Assembly (NCBI GenBank): GCA_016861025.1
Contig: BOKO01000002.1
Coordinates: 372,001 to 436,000, forward strand
Direction of reading: 5' to 3'
Source of the DNA: Chloroflexota bacterium
Lineage (GTDB): Bacteria; Chloroflexota; Anaerolineae; Caldilineales; Caldilineaceae
Length of the DNA: 64,000 bases
Shown here: positions 17,026 to 24,396 of the stretch, piece after piece
Layout: the number at the start of each line of letters is the position of its first letter
Position numbering within the stretch: the stretch's first letter is position 1
Program-made: the position numbers and the translations under genes
Notes under the pieces: generated by a model
Told to the model about the DNA's origin: nothing
The model's input: the letters and a program-made list of their open reading frames with translations, nothing else
The model's database searches: none

Positions 17026-17916
17026 ATGAAACGCATCCGCTGGTCACGCATCTGGGACGAACTGTGGCGACTGCTGCTGATTCTGGTCGGCGCCGCCGTC
17101 AGTGGGCTGGGCTTCAGCCTTTTTCAGGCGCCGTATAACATCGCCGCCGGCGGCGTCTCCGGCATTGCGATCTTGATCAACCATTTCACCGGCTGGCCCA
17201 TCTCGACGATGTATCTGGTGATGAACATCCCGCTCTTTGTGTTGGGCTTTTTCTACCTGGGGCGCTGGCGATTTCTCTTTTCGACGGCAATCGCGGTCGT
17301 GATCTTCTCGGCGTCGATCGGGCTGGCGGATCAGTTTCTGCCCGCACTGCTCGACTCCTGGCCCATCACCGACAACATCCTGCTCAGCACGATCTACGCC
17401 GGGCTGGTGGGCGGCATCGGCGGCGGTCTGATCTACCTGGCAGGCGCCACCATCGGCGGCACCGCGATCATCGGACGCATCATCCAGGTCAAGACGGGGC
17501 TGTCGTTGAGCCAGATTTATCTGTTTGTGGACGGCACGATTGTGCTCGTGGCGGGCATCATCTTCGGCTGGGAGATTGCGCTCTACGCCGTGCTGACGCT
17601 GTTGCTGAGCGGGCAAGCCGCCGACTTCGTGCTTGAAGGGCCAAGCCGGGCGCGCACGGCCATGGTGATCACGACGAAGCCCGAAGCGATCACCAAAGCG
17701 CTGATCGCCGAACTGGGGCGCGGGGTTAGCTACTGGGAAGCGATCGGCGGTTACACCGGCGAGGTGCGCACGATCGTGATGTGTACGATCTATCGCCCGC
17801 AGGTGGGCGATCTCAAACGCGTGGTGGCGAATCATGACCCGCACGCCTTCGTCATCATCGGCACAACGCAGCAGGCGCTGGGCGAGGGATTCACCGAGCT
17901 GCGCAAACGGGGATAA
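17026..17916 (+). CDS. YitT family membrane protein (DUF161 plus DUF2179)
   Basis: A 296-residue protein with five or six membrane helices in its first 205 residues, containing the family hallmark APYNIAAGGVSGIAIL near residue 36 and GATIGGTAIIGRII near residue 145. A soluble C-terminal DUF2179 domain follows (about 210-290), starting TAMVITTKPEAITKAL and including GRGVSYWEAIGGYTGE. YitT proteins are widespread; the transported or sensed substrate is unknown. The gene has a good AAGGAG ribosome-binding site 6 nt before the ATG. It stands 53 nt before the uncharacterised cassette at 17970 and might be linked to it, but a separate -10 lies in between. Confidence 0.9.
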   Translation: MKRIRWSRIWDELWRLLLILVGAAVSGLGFSLFQAPYNIAAGGVSGIAILINHFTGWPISTMYLVMNIPLFVLGFFYLGRWRFLFSTAIAVVIFSASIGLADQFLPALLDSWPITDNILLSTIYAGLVGGIGGGLIYLAGATIGGTAIIGRIIQVKTGLSLSQIYLFVDGTIVLVAGIIFGWEIALYAVLTLLLSGQAADFVLEGPSRARTAMVITTKPEAITKALIAELGRGVSYWEAIGGYTGEVRTIVMCTIYRPQVGDLKRVVANHDPHAFVIIGTTQQALGEGFTELRKRG

Positions 17917-17955
17917 TCACAACGAAGTCGTTTCGGCTTTTGCGGGCGACGCCTC

Positions 17956-17961
17956 TATAAT
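17956..17961 (+). promoter_or_regulatory. Extended -10 box of the unknown cassette, suggesting a leaderless mRNA
   Basis: A consensus TATAAT ends 8 nt before the GTG that opens the next gene at 17970. There is no convincing -35 and no ribosome-binding site before the GTG. Transcription would start at or within a base or two of the start codon. Confidence 0.5.
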
Positions 17962-17969
17962 GCGACATT

Positions 17970-18257
17970 GTGACGACAACACGCGACGCATCACACACTG
18001 AATCAGCGGCGGGAGTCGGCGGCGGCTGGGCGGATTGGCTGGCGCGCCGGCGGCTGGCGCTGCCTGCCCTGCTCTTTTTGGACGCGCACGCGCCGCTGCG
18101 CTTTGTGGCGGGACAGACGCTCGTCGTCGCCGCACCGGTGGCTGGCCTGCTTGGGCTAGACGCTGTGCAGAAGTGGGCGGATGTGCTCAGCGACGACCAG
18201 AGCTTCGCCGATTTGCGGCGCGCCGTGACCGCCGCCGACCAGCAACAACCATCATGA
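17970..18257 (+). CDS. Small hydrophobic protein of unknown function, first gene of the unknown cassette
   Basis: No family recognised. The 95-residue product has a polar N-terminus, a basic patch (DWLARRRLALPALLFLD) and then a moderately hydrophobic region (about 35-65, ending VVAAPVAGLLGL) that could be a membrane-associated helix or re-entrant segment. A charged tail with DLRRAVTAADQ closes it. It starts at a GTG without a ribosome-binding site and ends in an ATGA overlap with the next gene, so the two are translationally coupled. High third-position GC and its tight packing support it as a real gene. Function is unknown; the context suggests part of a membrane complex. Confidence 0.65.
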   Translation: MTTTRDASHTESAAGVGGGWADWLARRRLALPALLFLDAHAPLRFVAGQTLVVAAPVAGLLGLDAVQKWADVLSDDQSFADLRRAVTAADQQQPS

Positions 18258-18796
18258 ATCAAGGACACAGCCCGCAAACCATCGCCGACGCCTGGCGCCA
18301 GACGCTCGATCTCAGTCTGGAGACCGGCGAGTCGCCGATCTTCTCCGTCGATGCGCTGGCGGGCGGTCTGGCGGGCGTACATACCGCCGTGGCGCTGGCG
18401 CTGCTCGACGCCCAACGCAGCGACCTCACCGCGCCGACTCTGGCGATCGGCGGCGTTAGCCCGGAGTGGCTGGCAGTGCTCTGGCACGAGCGCCCGGAAA
18501 GTGCGCCGCGCCGCACACCGCCGACCGCCATCGCCTACACTGCGCCCGACGCAGCGACGCAGCTTGCCGCGCGCACCGTGTGGGATACCCGGCGCTCCGC
18601 CTTCCACCAACGTCCCGCCAACCTGCCGCCGTGGGCGCAGATCGAAGCCGACGCGACGCCCGTTGCGCGGCGCTGGGACGTGGCGCCGCTGCGCCGCTTC
18701 GCCGACAGCAGCGGGCGCGATGGCTGGCTCGCATGGGCCGGCGTGGTGACGGCGGTTGCCCTGTTGTTGATCGCGCTGCTCAGTTCACTGGGGTGA
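18254..18796 (+). CDS. Tail-anchored protein of unknown function
   Basis: This 180-residue protein is not recognised. It is soluble over about 155 residues (with PIFSVDALAGGLAGVHTAVA and LAIGGVSPEWLAVLWHERP) and ends in one membrane helix (LAWAGVVTAVALLLIALL, about 160-178), so it is probably anchored with its bulk in the cytoplasm. The frame is open upstream to 18035, but the ATG at 18254 overlaps the preceding stop (ATGA) and is the natural coupled start. It lies 12 nt before the next membrane-protein gene. Together with its neighbours it appears to encode a membrane-bound assembly. Confidence 0.7.
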   Translation: MNQGHSPQTIADAWRQTLDLSLETGESPIFSVDALAGGLAGVHTAVALALLDAQRSDLTAPTLAIGGVSPEWLAVLWHERPESAPRRTPPTAIAYTAPDAATQLAARTVWDTRRSAFHQRPANLPPWAQIEADATPVARRWDVAPLRRFADSSGRDGWLAWAGVVTAVALLLIALLSSLG

Positions 18797-18808
18797 TTTG
18801 ACCCGATC

Positions 18809-19471
18809 ATGCCGACCCGTCCCACCGTTCGACCCAACTGGCTCTTTATCGTGCTGTTGATCGCCGCGCTGATCTTCGTCGGCGCGGGGCGGTTGCCGGG
18901 CTTGCCGACGCTCACTGCGCTGGTCAGTTCCGGCTTCGAGTGGGTGCTGCTGCTGGCGGGTGTGGCGCTGCTGCTGGGCGTGGTCAACGTGCTCTGGCTG
19001 CACATCCGGCGCATTGCGTTAGGACAGCGCGATTGGCCCCTGAGCCTGGCGTTGATCGCCGTGCTTGCCGCAGTCGCCGGCGCCGGGCTGCTCAACCCGA
19101 CCGGCGTGCGCAGCCCGCTGATCGAGTGGGTGTTCGACGCCGTGATCGCGCCGGGGCAGGCTGCGCTCTTTGCGCTGTTGGTCTTTTTCATGGCGGCGGC
19201 TGCCTACCAATACCTGCGCATCGGGCGGCGCGGCGGTGTGTGGATGCTGATCGGCTTCCTGGTGATCGTGCTGGCGCAGACGCCGCTCGGTTTCGCCCAG
19301 CCCGGCGACGCCAACGCCGCCGAGATCACAACCGTGTACAGCGCAATCGTCGCCGCTGCTGGCTGGTTCCTCGATGCGCCGGTGATGGCGGCGCTGCGTG
19401 GTGCGCTGATCGGCGGCGTCCTCGCCTTGCTCGTGGTGGGCTTGCGCCTGCTGCTGGGGAGGTCGTCATGA
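18809..19471 (+). CDS. Polytopic membrane protein of unknown function
   Basis: A 220-residue protein with about six membrane helices: WLFIVLLIAALIFVGAG (11-27), a helix near 43-65, one near 80-96, another near 113-132, then 143-160 and 196-216. Between the last two is a short polar stretch (QPGDANAAEITTVYSA) that probably lies outside. No transporter motif or recognised family. The gene ends in an ATGA overlap with the zinc-ribbon gene, so translation is coupled. Its helices and position suggest it is a core membrane component of the cassette at 17970-22706. Confidence 0.75.
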   Translation: MPTRPTVRPNWLFIVLLIAALIFVGAGRLPGLPTLTALVSSGFEWVLLLAGVALLLGVVNVLWLHIRRIALGQRDWPLSLALIAVLAAVAGAGLLNPTGVRSPLIEWVFDAVIAPGQAALFALLVFFMAAAAYQYLRIGRRGGVWMLIGFLVIVLAQTPLGFAQPGDANAAEITTVYSAIVAAAGWFLDAPVMAALRGALIGGVLALLVVGLRLLLGRSS

Positions 19472-20721
19472 CCACGCAGCTTTGCCCGCACTGCGGCACG
19501 CCCAATCGCAGCGGCTCGAATTTCTGCAACCGCTGCGGCGCCGCATTGACGGTCGATCCACAGAGCGCGCCGCCGCCCACCGAATCTGCTCCTTCGCCCG
19601 TCAGCGACGCTCCCTCGTCACGCAGTGATACGCCCTCGTCACGCAGCGACCAGCCGTGGCTCGAACCCGGCTTTCTTGGCGAGGACGATGTCCCCTTCCA
19701 GGACGAAGAGGAAGACCTGGCTGCGCTCGACGATCTGGCGCCGATGCCCGCCCCAGCCGCACGGCTGGTCAGCGGCGTGCAGGGCTTGCTCGACCCGATC
19801 CGTGTGGCGACGATCCCGGCGGAGCAAGCCGCCGCGCCCACCGCACCCACCCCGGCGGAGCCGCCCTTCCCCGCCGAGCAGATGCGCCGCGTGCGCGCGT
19901 TGATGACCGAGGAGCCGCTGGTTGCCTCCACCGCACAGCCGCCTGCGCCGATCGAACGCTCGCTCTGGCTGCCGTGGATTTTTGTGCTGATGGGGCTGGG
20001 CGTCGTCATCCCGCTGCTCTTTGGCTGGTCGTTGCCGGCGCGCCCACCGGCGCTGTGGCCCGGCGTTGAGGCGGCGTTTGCAGAGATCGACGCGCTGGAA
20101 AGCGGCGCGCACGTCCAGATTCTGTGGGCGTATGATCCGGCAACGGCGGGCGAGCTTGACCTGGTGAGCGCGCCGGTGCTGCACCATCTCCTTGACCGCC
20201 AGCCGACGCTGGAAGTCGTCTCGCTGCTGCCAAACGGGCCAGCCACAGCGCAGCGCCTGCTTGCCGGACTCGAACGCGAGCGGCTTTCCGAACTGACCGT
20301 CGCTGGCGCGCGGCGCACCGTCGAGGCGCGCTTTTTGCCCGGCGGTGCGACCGTGCTGCCGCTGCTGGCGTCACAGCCCGCCGACCTGGCGATTGTCTTT
20401 GCGGCGCAGGCGGAGGATGTCCAGCACTGGCTCGAACAGGTGGCGCCGGTCAACCGCACGCCGGTGCTAGCGGTGACCGCGGCTGGCGCCGACCCGCCGC
20501 TGCGTCCGTACCTGGACAGCGGTCAGCTTGTAGGGCTGGTCAGCGGCTTCGACGGCGCTTATCACTACGGCGAACTGCTTGGGCGTCGCGCCGCGCCGGA
20601 TGACGTGCGCAACCTGCGCCTCCAGATTGCGGGGCAGAGCTACGGCGCGCTGGCGATTGTGGCGATCATCGTGCTGGGCAACCTTGCTGCGCTGCTGGTC
20701 GGGAGACGTCACGATGGATAG
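19468..20721 (+). CDS. Zinc-ribbon membrane protein with a Rossmann-like domain, unknown function
   Basis: The 417-residue product begins with a zinc ribbon (CPHCG and CNRCG, about residues 6-26). A long disordered linker rich in Ser/Pro/Asp/Glu follows (27-165, including three SRSD-like repeats), then a membrane helix (LPWIFVLMGLGVVIPLLFGW, about 169-188). Next is a folded alpha/beta domain of about 200 residues (from HVQILWAYDPATAGELDLV) and a last membrane helix (ALAIVAIIVLGNLAALLVG). The soluble domain, probably outside the cytoplasm, ends in SGQLVGLVSGFDGAYHYGELL. Zinc-ribbon-plus-linker starts are common in Chloroflexota and Actinobacteria regulators of the membrane. Start codon overlaps the upstream stop (ATGA). 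Confidence 0.8.
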   Translation: MTTQLCPHCGTPNRSGSNFCNRCGAALTVDPQSAPPPTESAPSPVSDAPSSRSDTPSSRSDQPWLEPGFLGEDDVPFQDEEEDLAALDDLAPMPAPAARLVSGVQGLLDPIRVATIPAEQAAAPTAPTPAEPPFPAEQMRRVRALMTEEPLVASTAQPPAPIERSLWLPWIFVLMGLGVVIPLLFGWSLPARPPALWPGVEAAFAEIDALESGAHVQILWAYDPATAGELDLVSAPVLHHLLDRQPTLEVVSLLPNGPATAQRLLAGLERERLSELTVAGARRTVEARFLPGGATVLPLLASQPADLAIVFAAQAEDVQHWLEQVAPVNRTPVLAVTAAGADPPLRPYLDSGQLVGLVSGFDGAYHYGELLGRRAAPDDVRNLRLQIAGQSYGALAIVAIIVLGNLAALLVGRRHDG

Positions 20722-21490
20722 CGCGCTGCAAGTCGAGTGGGCGGGCGCCCTCGGTCTGTGGACCGGCTTCATCTTTACGCTGCTGATCTTCAGCGCGTTG
20801 TTCGGCGATCACATCGTGGCGCGCTTTGCGCAGTATGTGCTGGTCGGCGCGGTGTTGGGCTACGCCGTGGTGATCACCTGGCAGAGCATCCTCACCTCGA
20901 CGCTGGTGAACGCGCTGCGCGACGATCCGCTGGCAGTGCCGTGGAACTGGGTTCCCGTGGCGCTGGCGGCGATCCTGGCGGTGGCCGGGCTGGAGCGCAT
21001 CTTTGCGCAGGGTCGCGCCCGCACCACGCGCAGCCGCTGGCGTGGCGCTCTGCGCGCGCTCGGCTCGATCCCGGCGCTGCTGCTGGCAGCGGTCGCTGCA
21101 GCTGTGGCGTTGATCGGCGGGGTGCAGGGCACGCTGGCGCCGCAGTTCATGCACGCCGCGCGCAGCGGCTTGCCGTGGGATGCCGCGCCGGCAACGCTGG
21201 CAACCGGTCTGCTCACGCTACTGATCACAACCGCCGCGCTGATCTTCTTTGTGGTGGACGCCGACCGCCATCTGGCGCAGCAACCGGCGTGGGTGCAGCG
21301 GCTGATGCGCGGCTGGATTTGGGTGGGGCAGCGGGCGCTGTGGCTGGCGGCGGGCGCGCTCTTTGCGCGGCTGTTTGCGTCGCGGGTTACGCTCCTGATT
21401 GCGGAAGCAGCGCACTGGACACAGGTGATCCAGAGCAGCGAACTGGGCCAGATGATCGAAACCGGCTGGCGCATGGTGACGGGAGGCTAG
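20714..21490 (+). CDS. Second polytopic membrane protein of the unknown cassette
   Basis: A 258-residue protein of about six membrane helices (near 11-30, 37-57, 73-92, 112-136, 157-178 and 193-215), with a basic cytoplasmic loop (ARTTRSRWRGALRAL, about 97-112) and a C-terminal amphipathic stretch. No recognised family. The ATG at 20714 lies inside the end of the zinc-ribbon gene (8-nt overlap), preceded by GGGAGA, and the stop is 1 nt before the ATG of the MutL-like gene. Such tight coupling on both sides indicates obligate co-expression. Confidence 0.75.
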   Translation: MDSALQVEWAGALGLWTGFIFTLLIFSALFGDHIVARFAQYVLVGAVLGYAVVITWQSILTSTLVNALRDDPLAVPWNWVPVALAAILAVAGLERIFAQGRARTTRSRWRGALRALGSIPALLLAAVAAAVALIGGVQGTLAPQFMHAARSGLPWDAAPATLATGLLTLLITTAALIFFVVDADRHLAQQPAWVQRLMRGWIWVGQRALWLAAGALFARLFASRVTLLIAEAAHWTQVIQSSELGQMIETGWRMVTGG

Positions 21491-21491
21491 G

Positions 21492-22706
21492 ATGACAATT
21501 TCTGCGCTGCCCGATGCGGCTCCTGCGCCGACGCCGTGGACAGGACGCGGTTCGATCCTGGCGTTTGGCGTCGAGTTGAATGTAGTGCGCGTCTGTCTGC
21601 TCGAAGAGGTCGGCGGCGTGCATCGCGTGGCGGCATGGCACACGCTGCCGCGGCGCAAGGAAGCCAGTCTCGCCGCCACTGCCGCCGAGCTTTGCCGCCA
21701 TATAGGCGGGCGCATCGGGCGGGTCTTGTTCGACGAGGAGACGGGCGCGCCCTTTCTGCACAGCGACGACGCCGTGCGCTACCCGCCGCTCGAGCATGTG
21801 ACCGTCGCCGCCAGCCCGCGACCGCACGTGCGCGTCTGGATCGCCGGTCTCTCGCCGACGCAGAGCATGGCCGCCGCCTATGAAGCGCTCTCCAGCAGCC
21901 CGGCGCATGTGATCGGCTACACCGTCTACGGCGCCGACCTCAGCATCACGCAGCTGACCGACGCGCTGCTCACCACCGCGCCCGACATGCTCGTGATCGT
22001 GGGCGGTTTCGACGACGCCGACCCGGCCACGCACCGCGCATTGGTCGATCTGAGCCGTGCATTTGGATTGGCGTTGAGCCGATTGGCGCCGGCGCAGCGT
22101 CCCGCCGTGGTCTATGCGGGCAACCGCTGGGCCGCGCCGCATGTCGCCGAGGCGGTGCAGTCTGCTGGCGGCGGCAGCGTCGAAGCGGTGGTCAATGTCC
22201 AGCCGGCACCGGGCGTGGTGCAGAAGACTGCGCTGGCGCAGGCGTGCACCTTCCACTATTGGCGGCTGAGTCGGCGCACCGCGGGCTTCCGCGAGTTGAG
22301 CCGCTGGGTCACGCCGCCGGGACACATCACCAGCCAGGAAAGCGTCTTTGCGCAACTGGTGCGCGCCTGGATGGAACTGCACAAACTGGACGAACTGCAC
22401 GGTCTCTATTGCGCGCCGCTCTGGTGGCAGCATGTCTGGGCGACGCGCGGTCAGCCAGGCGTGCAGGTGCGCTTTGTCGAGCCGCAGACGCGTCCGCCGA
22501 CGCTCGACGAGTGGCCCCCGCTCCAACTGGTCAGCGGCGAGTGGCCCACGGCGCTGTGGCCCCAGCCCGACCTGTATTGGTGGGATCGCAGCGGCATGGC
22601 GCCGATGGTCGCCGCCGTTGGGCAGAGCGCGCCGCACGCCATGCTCCAGACGCTGCGCACCGACCTGCTGCCCTTCTTCGCCCCCGACGCCGACCCGAAC
22701 AAATGA
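21492..22706 (+). CDS. MutL-like ASKHA-fold protein (glutamate mutase L family), degenerate nucleotide site
   Basis: The 404-residue protein resembles the MutL/GlmL group (ASKHA ATPases once named for glutamate mutase activation). It opens with a beta-hairpin pattern like the DIGSxxTR loop (SILAFGVELNVVRVCLLEE). It continues with a HVRVWIAGLSPTQS segment near 116 and the characteristic DMLVIVGGFDDADPATH (about 166-182) and RPAVVYAGNRW (about 203-213). The phosphate-loop Asp is replaced (AFGVE in place of DIGS), so ATP hydrolysis is doubtful. No mutS/mutE genes are near, and the genes before it are membrane proteins, so a role in glutamate mutase is unlikely. It ends the cassette. Family assignment is by remembered pattern and is moderately sure. 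Confidence 0.6.
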   Translation: MTISALPDAAPAPTPWTGRGSILAFGVELNVVRVCLLEEVGGVHRVAAWHTLPRRKEASLAATAAELCRHIGGRIGRVLFDEETGAPFLHSDDAVRYPPLEHVTVAASPRPHVRVWIAGLSPTQSMAAAYEALSSSPAHVIGYTVYGADLSITQLTDALLTTAPDMLVIVGGFDDADPATHRALVDLSRAFGLALSRLAPAQRPAVVYAGNRWAAPHVAEAVQSAGGGSVEAVVNVQPAPGVVQKTALAQACTFHYWRLSRRTAGFRELSRWVTPPGHITSQESVFAQLVRAWMELHKLDELHGLYCAPLWWQHVWATRGQPGVQVRFVEPQTRPPTLDEWPPLQLVSGEWPTALWPQPDLYWWDRSGMAPMVAAVGQSAPHAMLQTLRTDLLPFFAPDADPNK

Positions 22707-22760
22707 TGGTCGCCCTACAGATTTTGGGCAGCGAAAACAGTTCAATGTTGAAAAATTGAT

Positions 22761-22839
22761 GGTGCGTGTTTCGTAACGATCCGTCAACTGGCAACCATGC
22801 GGCATGCAACACGAAACACTCAACACGCACCACGCAACA
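22761..22839. repeat. AC-rich inverted repeat between the unknown cassette and the nitroreductase
   Basis: GGTGCGTGTTTCGT (22761-22774) reappears inverted in pieces at 22811-22832 (ACGAAACACT, ACACGCACC), next to GCATGCAACACG and CACGCAACA. It shares these words with the elements at 11197-11314 and 60719-60777. Confidence 0.5.
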
Positions 22840-22863
22840 AAATCAACTTTCGGAGACAGCGTT

Positions 22864-23490
22864 ATGTTGAAGACGATTTCACCGGTGACAGAGATTAAGC
22901 GAGCAACGACTGACTATCCCGTCCACCCATTGATTGCACAGCGTTGGAGTCCGCGCGCGTTCGCCGATCGACCGGTTGAGCCGGCTGTCTTACTATCCTT
23001 GTTTGAGGCGGCGCGATGGGCGCCGTCGGGTGGCAACGGGCAGCCGTGGCATTTCATCGTCGGGCGCAAAGGCACGCCGACGCACGACAAGCTGGTTTCC
23101 GTGATCAAAGAGGGCAACCTGCCGTGGGCGGCGCAGGCGCCGGTGCTGATCCTCACCGTGGCGAAGATGACCACCAGCAGCGGACGACCGCATCGCCACG
23201 CCTTTCACGATGTCGGTCTGGCGGTGGCAAACCTGACCTTCCAGGCGCTGACGCACGACCTGTACGTACACCAGATGGGCGGCTTCGAGCCGGAGAAGGC
23301 GCGCTCAATCTTTGCAATCCCCGAAGGCTTCGAGCCGGTCACAGCCATCGCGCTTGGCTATCTCGGCGAACCAGAGATGCTGGACGAGAAGAATCGTGAA
23401 CGGGAACTGACGCCGCGCACCCGGCGTCCGCTGGCTGATTTTGTGTTTGAGGAGACATGGGGGCAGACGGCGGCTCTTAGCGAAGTTTGA
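22864..23490 (+). CDS. Nitroreductase family protein (FMN-dependent)
   Basis: A 208-residue flavoprotein of the nitroreductase superfamily. RWSPRAFADRPVEPAVL gives the FMN-phosphate-binding arginines, and EAARWAPSGGNGQPWHFIV is the classical second motif. HDVGLAVANLTFQALTHDLY follows near residue 120 and IALGYLGEPE near 170. Such enzymes reduce nitroaromatics, quinones or unidentified NAD(P)H-linked substrates; the physiological substrate cannot be told. The frame is open from 22804, but the ATG at 22864 with CGGAGA upstream is the natural start. The longer version would encode the intergenic repeat. Confidence 0.9.
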   Translation: MLKTISPVTEIKRATTDYPVHPLIAQRWSPRAFADRPVEPAVLLSLFEAARWAPSGGNGQPWHFIVGRKGTPTHDKLVSVIKEGNLPWAAQAPVLILTVAKMTTSSGRPHRHAFHDVGLAVANLTFQALTHDLYVHQMGGFEPEKARSIFAIPEGFEPVTAIALGYLGEPEMLDEKNRERELTPRTRRPLADFVFEETWGQTAALSEV

Positions 23491-23603
23491 TCTGAAAACA
23501 ATAGCTAGTAGGTGTTGTCCGTTTGTTACATTGGGGCGCCGTTGCACTATCCTGGCGCGCACCGATCTTCAGGCGCGGCTAGAAGGCAAGGAGAGACCTA
23601 CGT

Positions 23604-24365
23604 TTAGAACGCCAACAGACTGTAGCCTCCATCAACTTCGATGGTCTGACCGACGATCATCCGTGCGGCGTCGGTGCAGAGCCAGGCCGCAACTTCGCCC
23701 ACATCTTCCGGCGTGACAAGGCGGCCAACGGGTGTGTTGGCTTCAGCATAGGCGATCATCTCATCCTTACGTGGGAAAAAGTCGAGCGCTCCGGTGATAA
23801 CTACGCCGGGGCTAATGCAGTTAACAATGATGTTATGTGGCGCCAGTTCGACAGCCAGATAACGAGTTAATGCTTCGATGGCCGCCTTGCTCATGCCGAC
23901 GACGCCGTATTCAGGGAAGACGCGGCGACTGCCGATGCTGCTCACGGTCAAAATGCGACCCCATCCACGCGCTCGCATCGAGGGCAAGGCTGTCTGCACA
24001 CCGACCAGAATGCTGCGCGCGTTGATATTCACCGTCCACTCCCACGCCTTGAGATCGATCTCTGTGATCGGCTTGAGCACACCGCTGGCGGCGTTTCCGA
24101 CAAAGATGTCGACGCCGCCGAACGCAGCAATGCTCTGTTCGATCAGCATCTCCATCTCTTCATCGCGGCCCACATGCGCCTTGATCACAATGGCGCGCAC
24201 GCCCAATCGTTCGGCGGCGGCCGCTGTGTCCTCCGCTTCCTCGCGATGGCGAAAATAGTTGATTGCAACATTGCAGCCGCGCTGCGCCAGCGCCAGCGCA
24301 ATTCCTCGACCGATGCCGCGACCGCTGCCCGTGATGACAGCGTTCTTTCCCTGCAAATCTGTCAT
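23604..24365 (-). CDS. fabL: Enoyl-[acyl-carrier-protein] reductase III (FabL-type SDR)
   Basis: FabL reduces the enoyl-ACP double bond with NADPH in fatty acid elongation and is insensitive to triclosan. The 253-residue sequence has the cofactor loop TGSGRGIGRGIA (about 12-23). It also has NAASGVLKPITEID (91-104), which closely matches the NAASGVLRP stretch of the Bacillus enzyme, and Tyr153 and Lys160 spaced Y-x6-K, as in FabL rather than the Y-x3-K of ordinary SDRs. IEVDGGYSLL closes the chain. No other fab gene is adjacent. The downstream gene for the integrase-like protein is 31 nt upstream on the same strand, so co-transcription is possible. FabL identity is likely, but some related SDRs have other substrates. 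Confidence 0.8.
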   Translation of the reverse strand: MTDLQGKNAVITGSGRGIGRGIALALAQRGCNVAINYFRHREEAEDTAAAAERLGVRAIVIKAHVGRDEEMEMLIEQSIAAFGGVDIFVGNAASGVLKPITEIDLKAWEWTVNINARSILVGVQTALPSMRARGWGRILTVSSIGSRRVFPEYGVVGMSKAAIEALTRYLAVELAPHNIIVNCISPGVVITGALDFFPRKDEMIAYAEANTPVGRLVTPEDVGEVAAWLCTDAARMIVGQTIEVDGGYSLLAF

Positions 24366-24396
24366 GCGTTCAGCTCATTTCTCTTATCCAAAGTGG

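Noticed and set aside
18035..18253. N-terminal extension of the tail-anchored protein gene up to 18035.
   Set aside because: It overlaps the small hydrophobic protein gene in another frame. The ATGA junction at 18254 explains both genes better.
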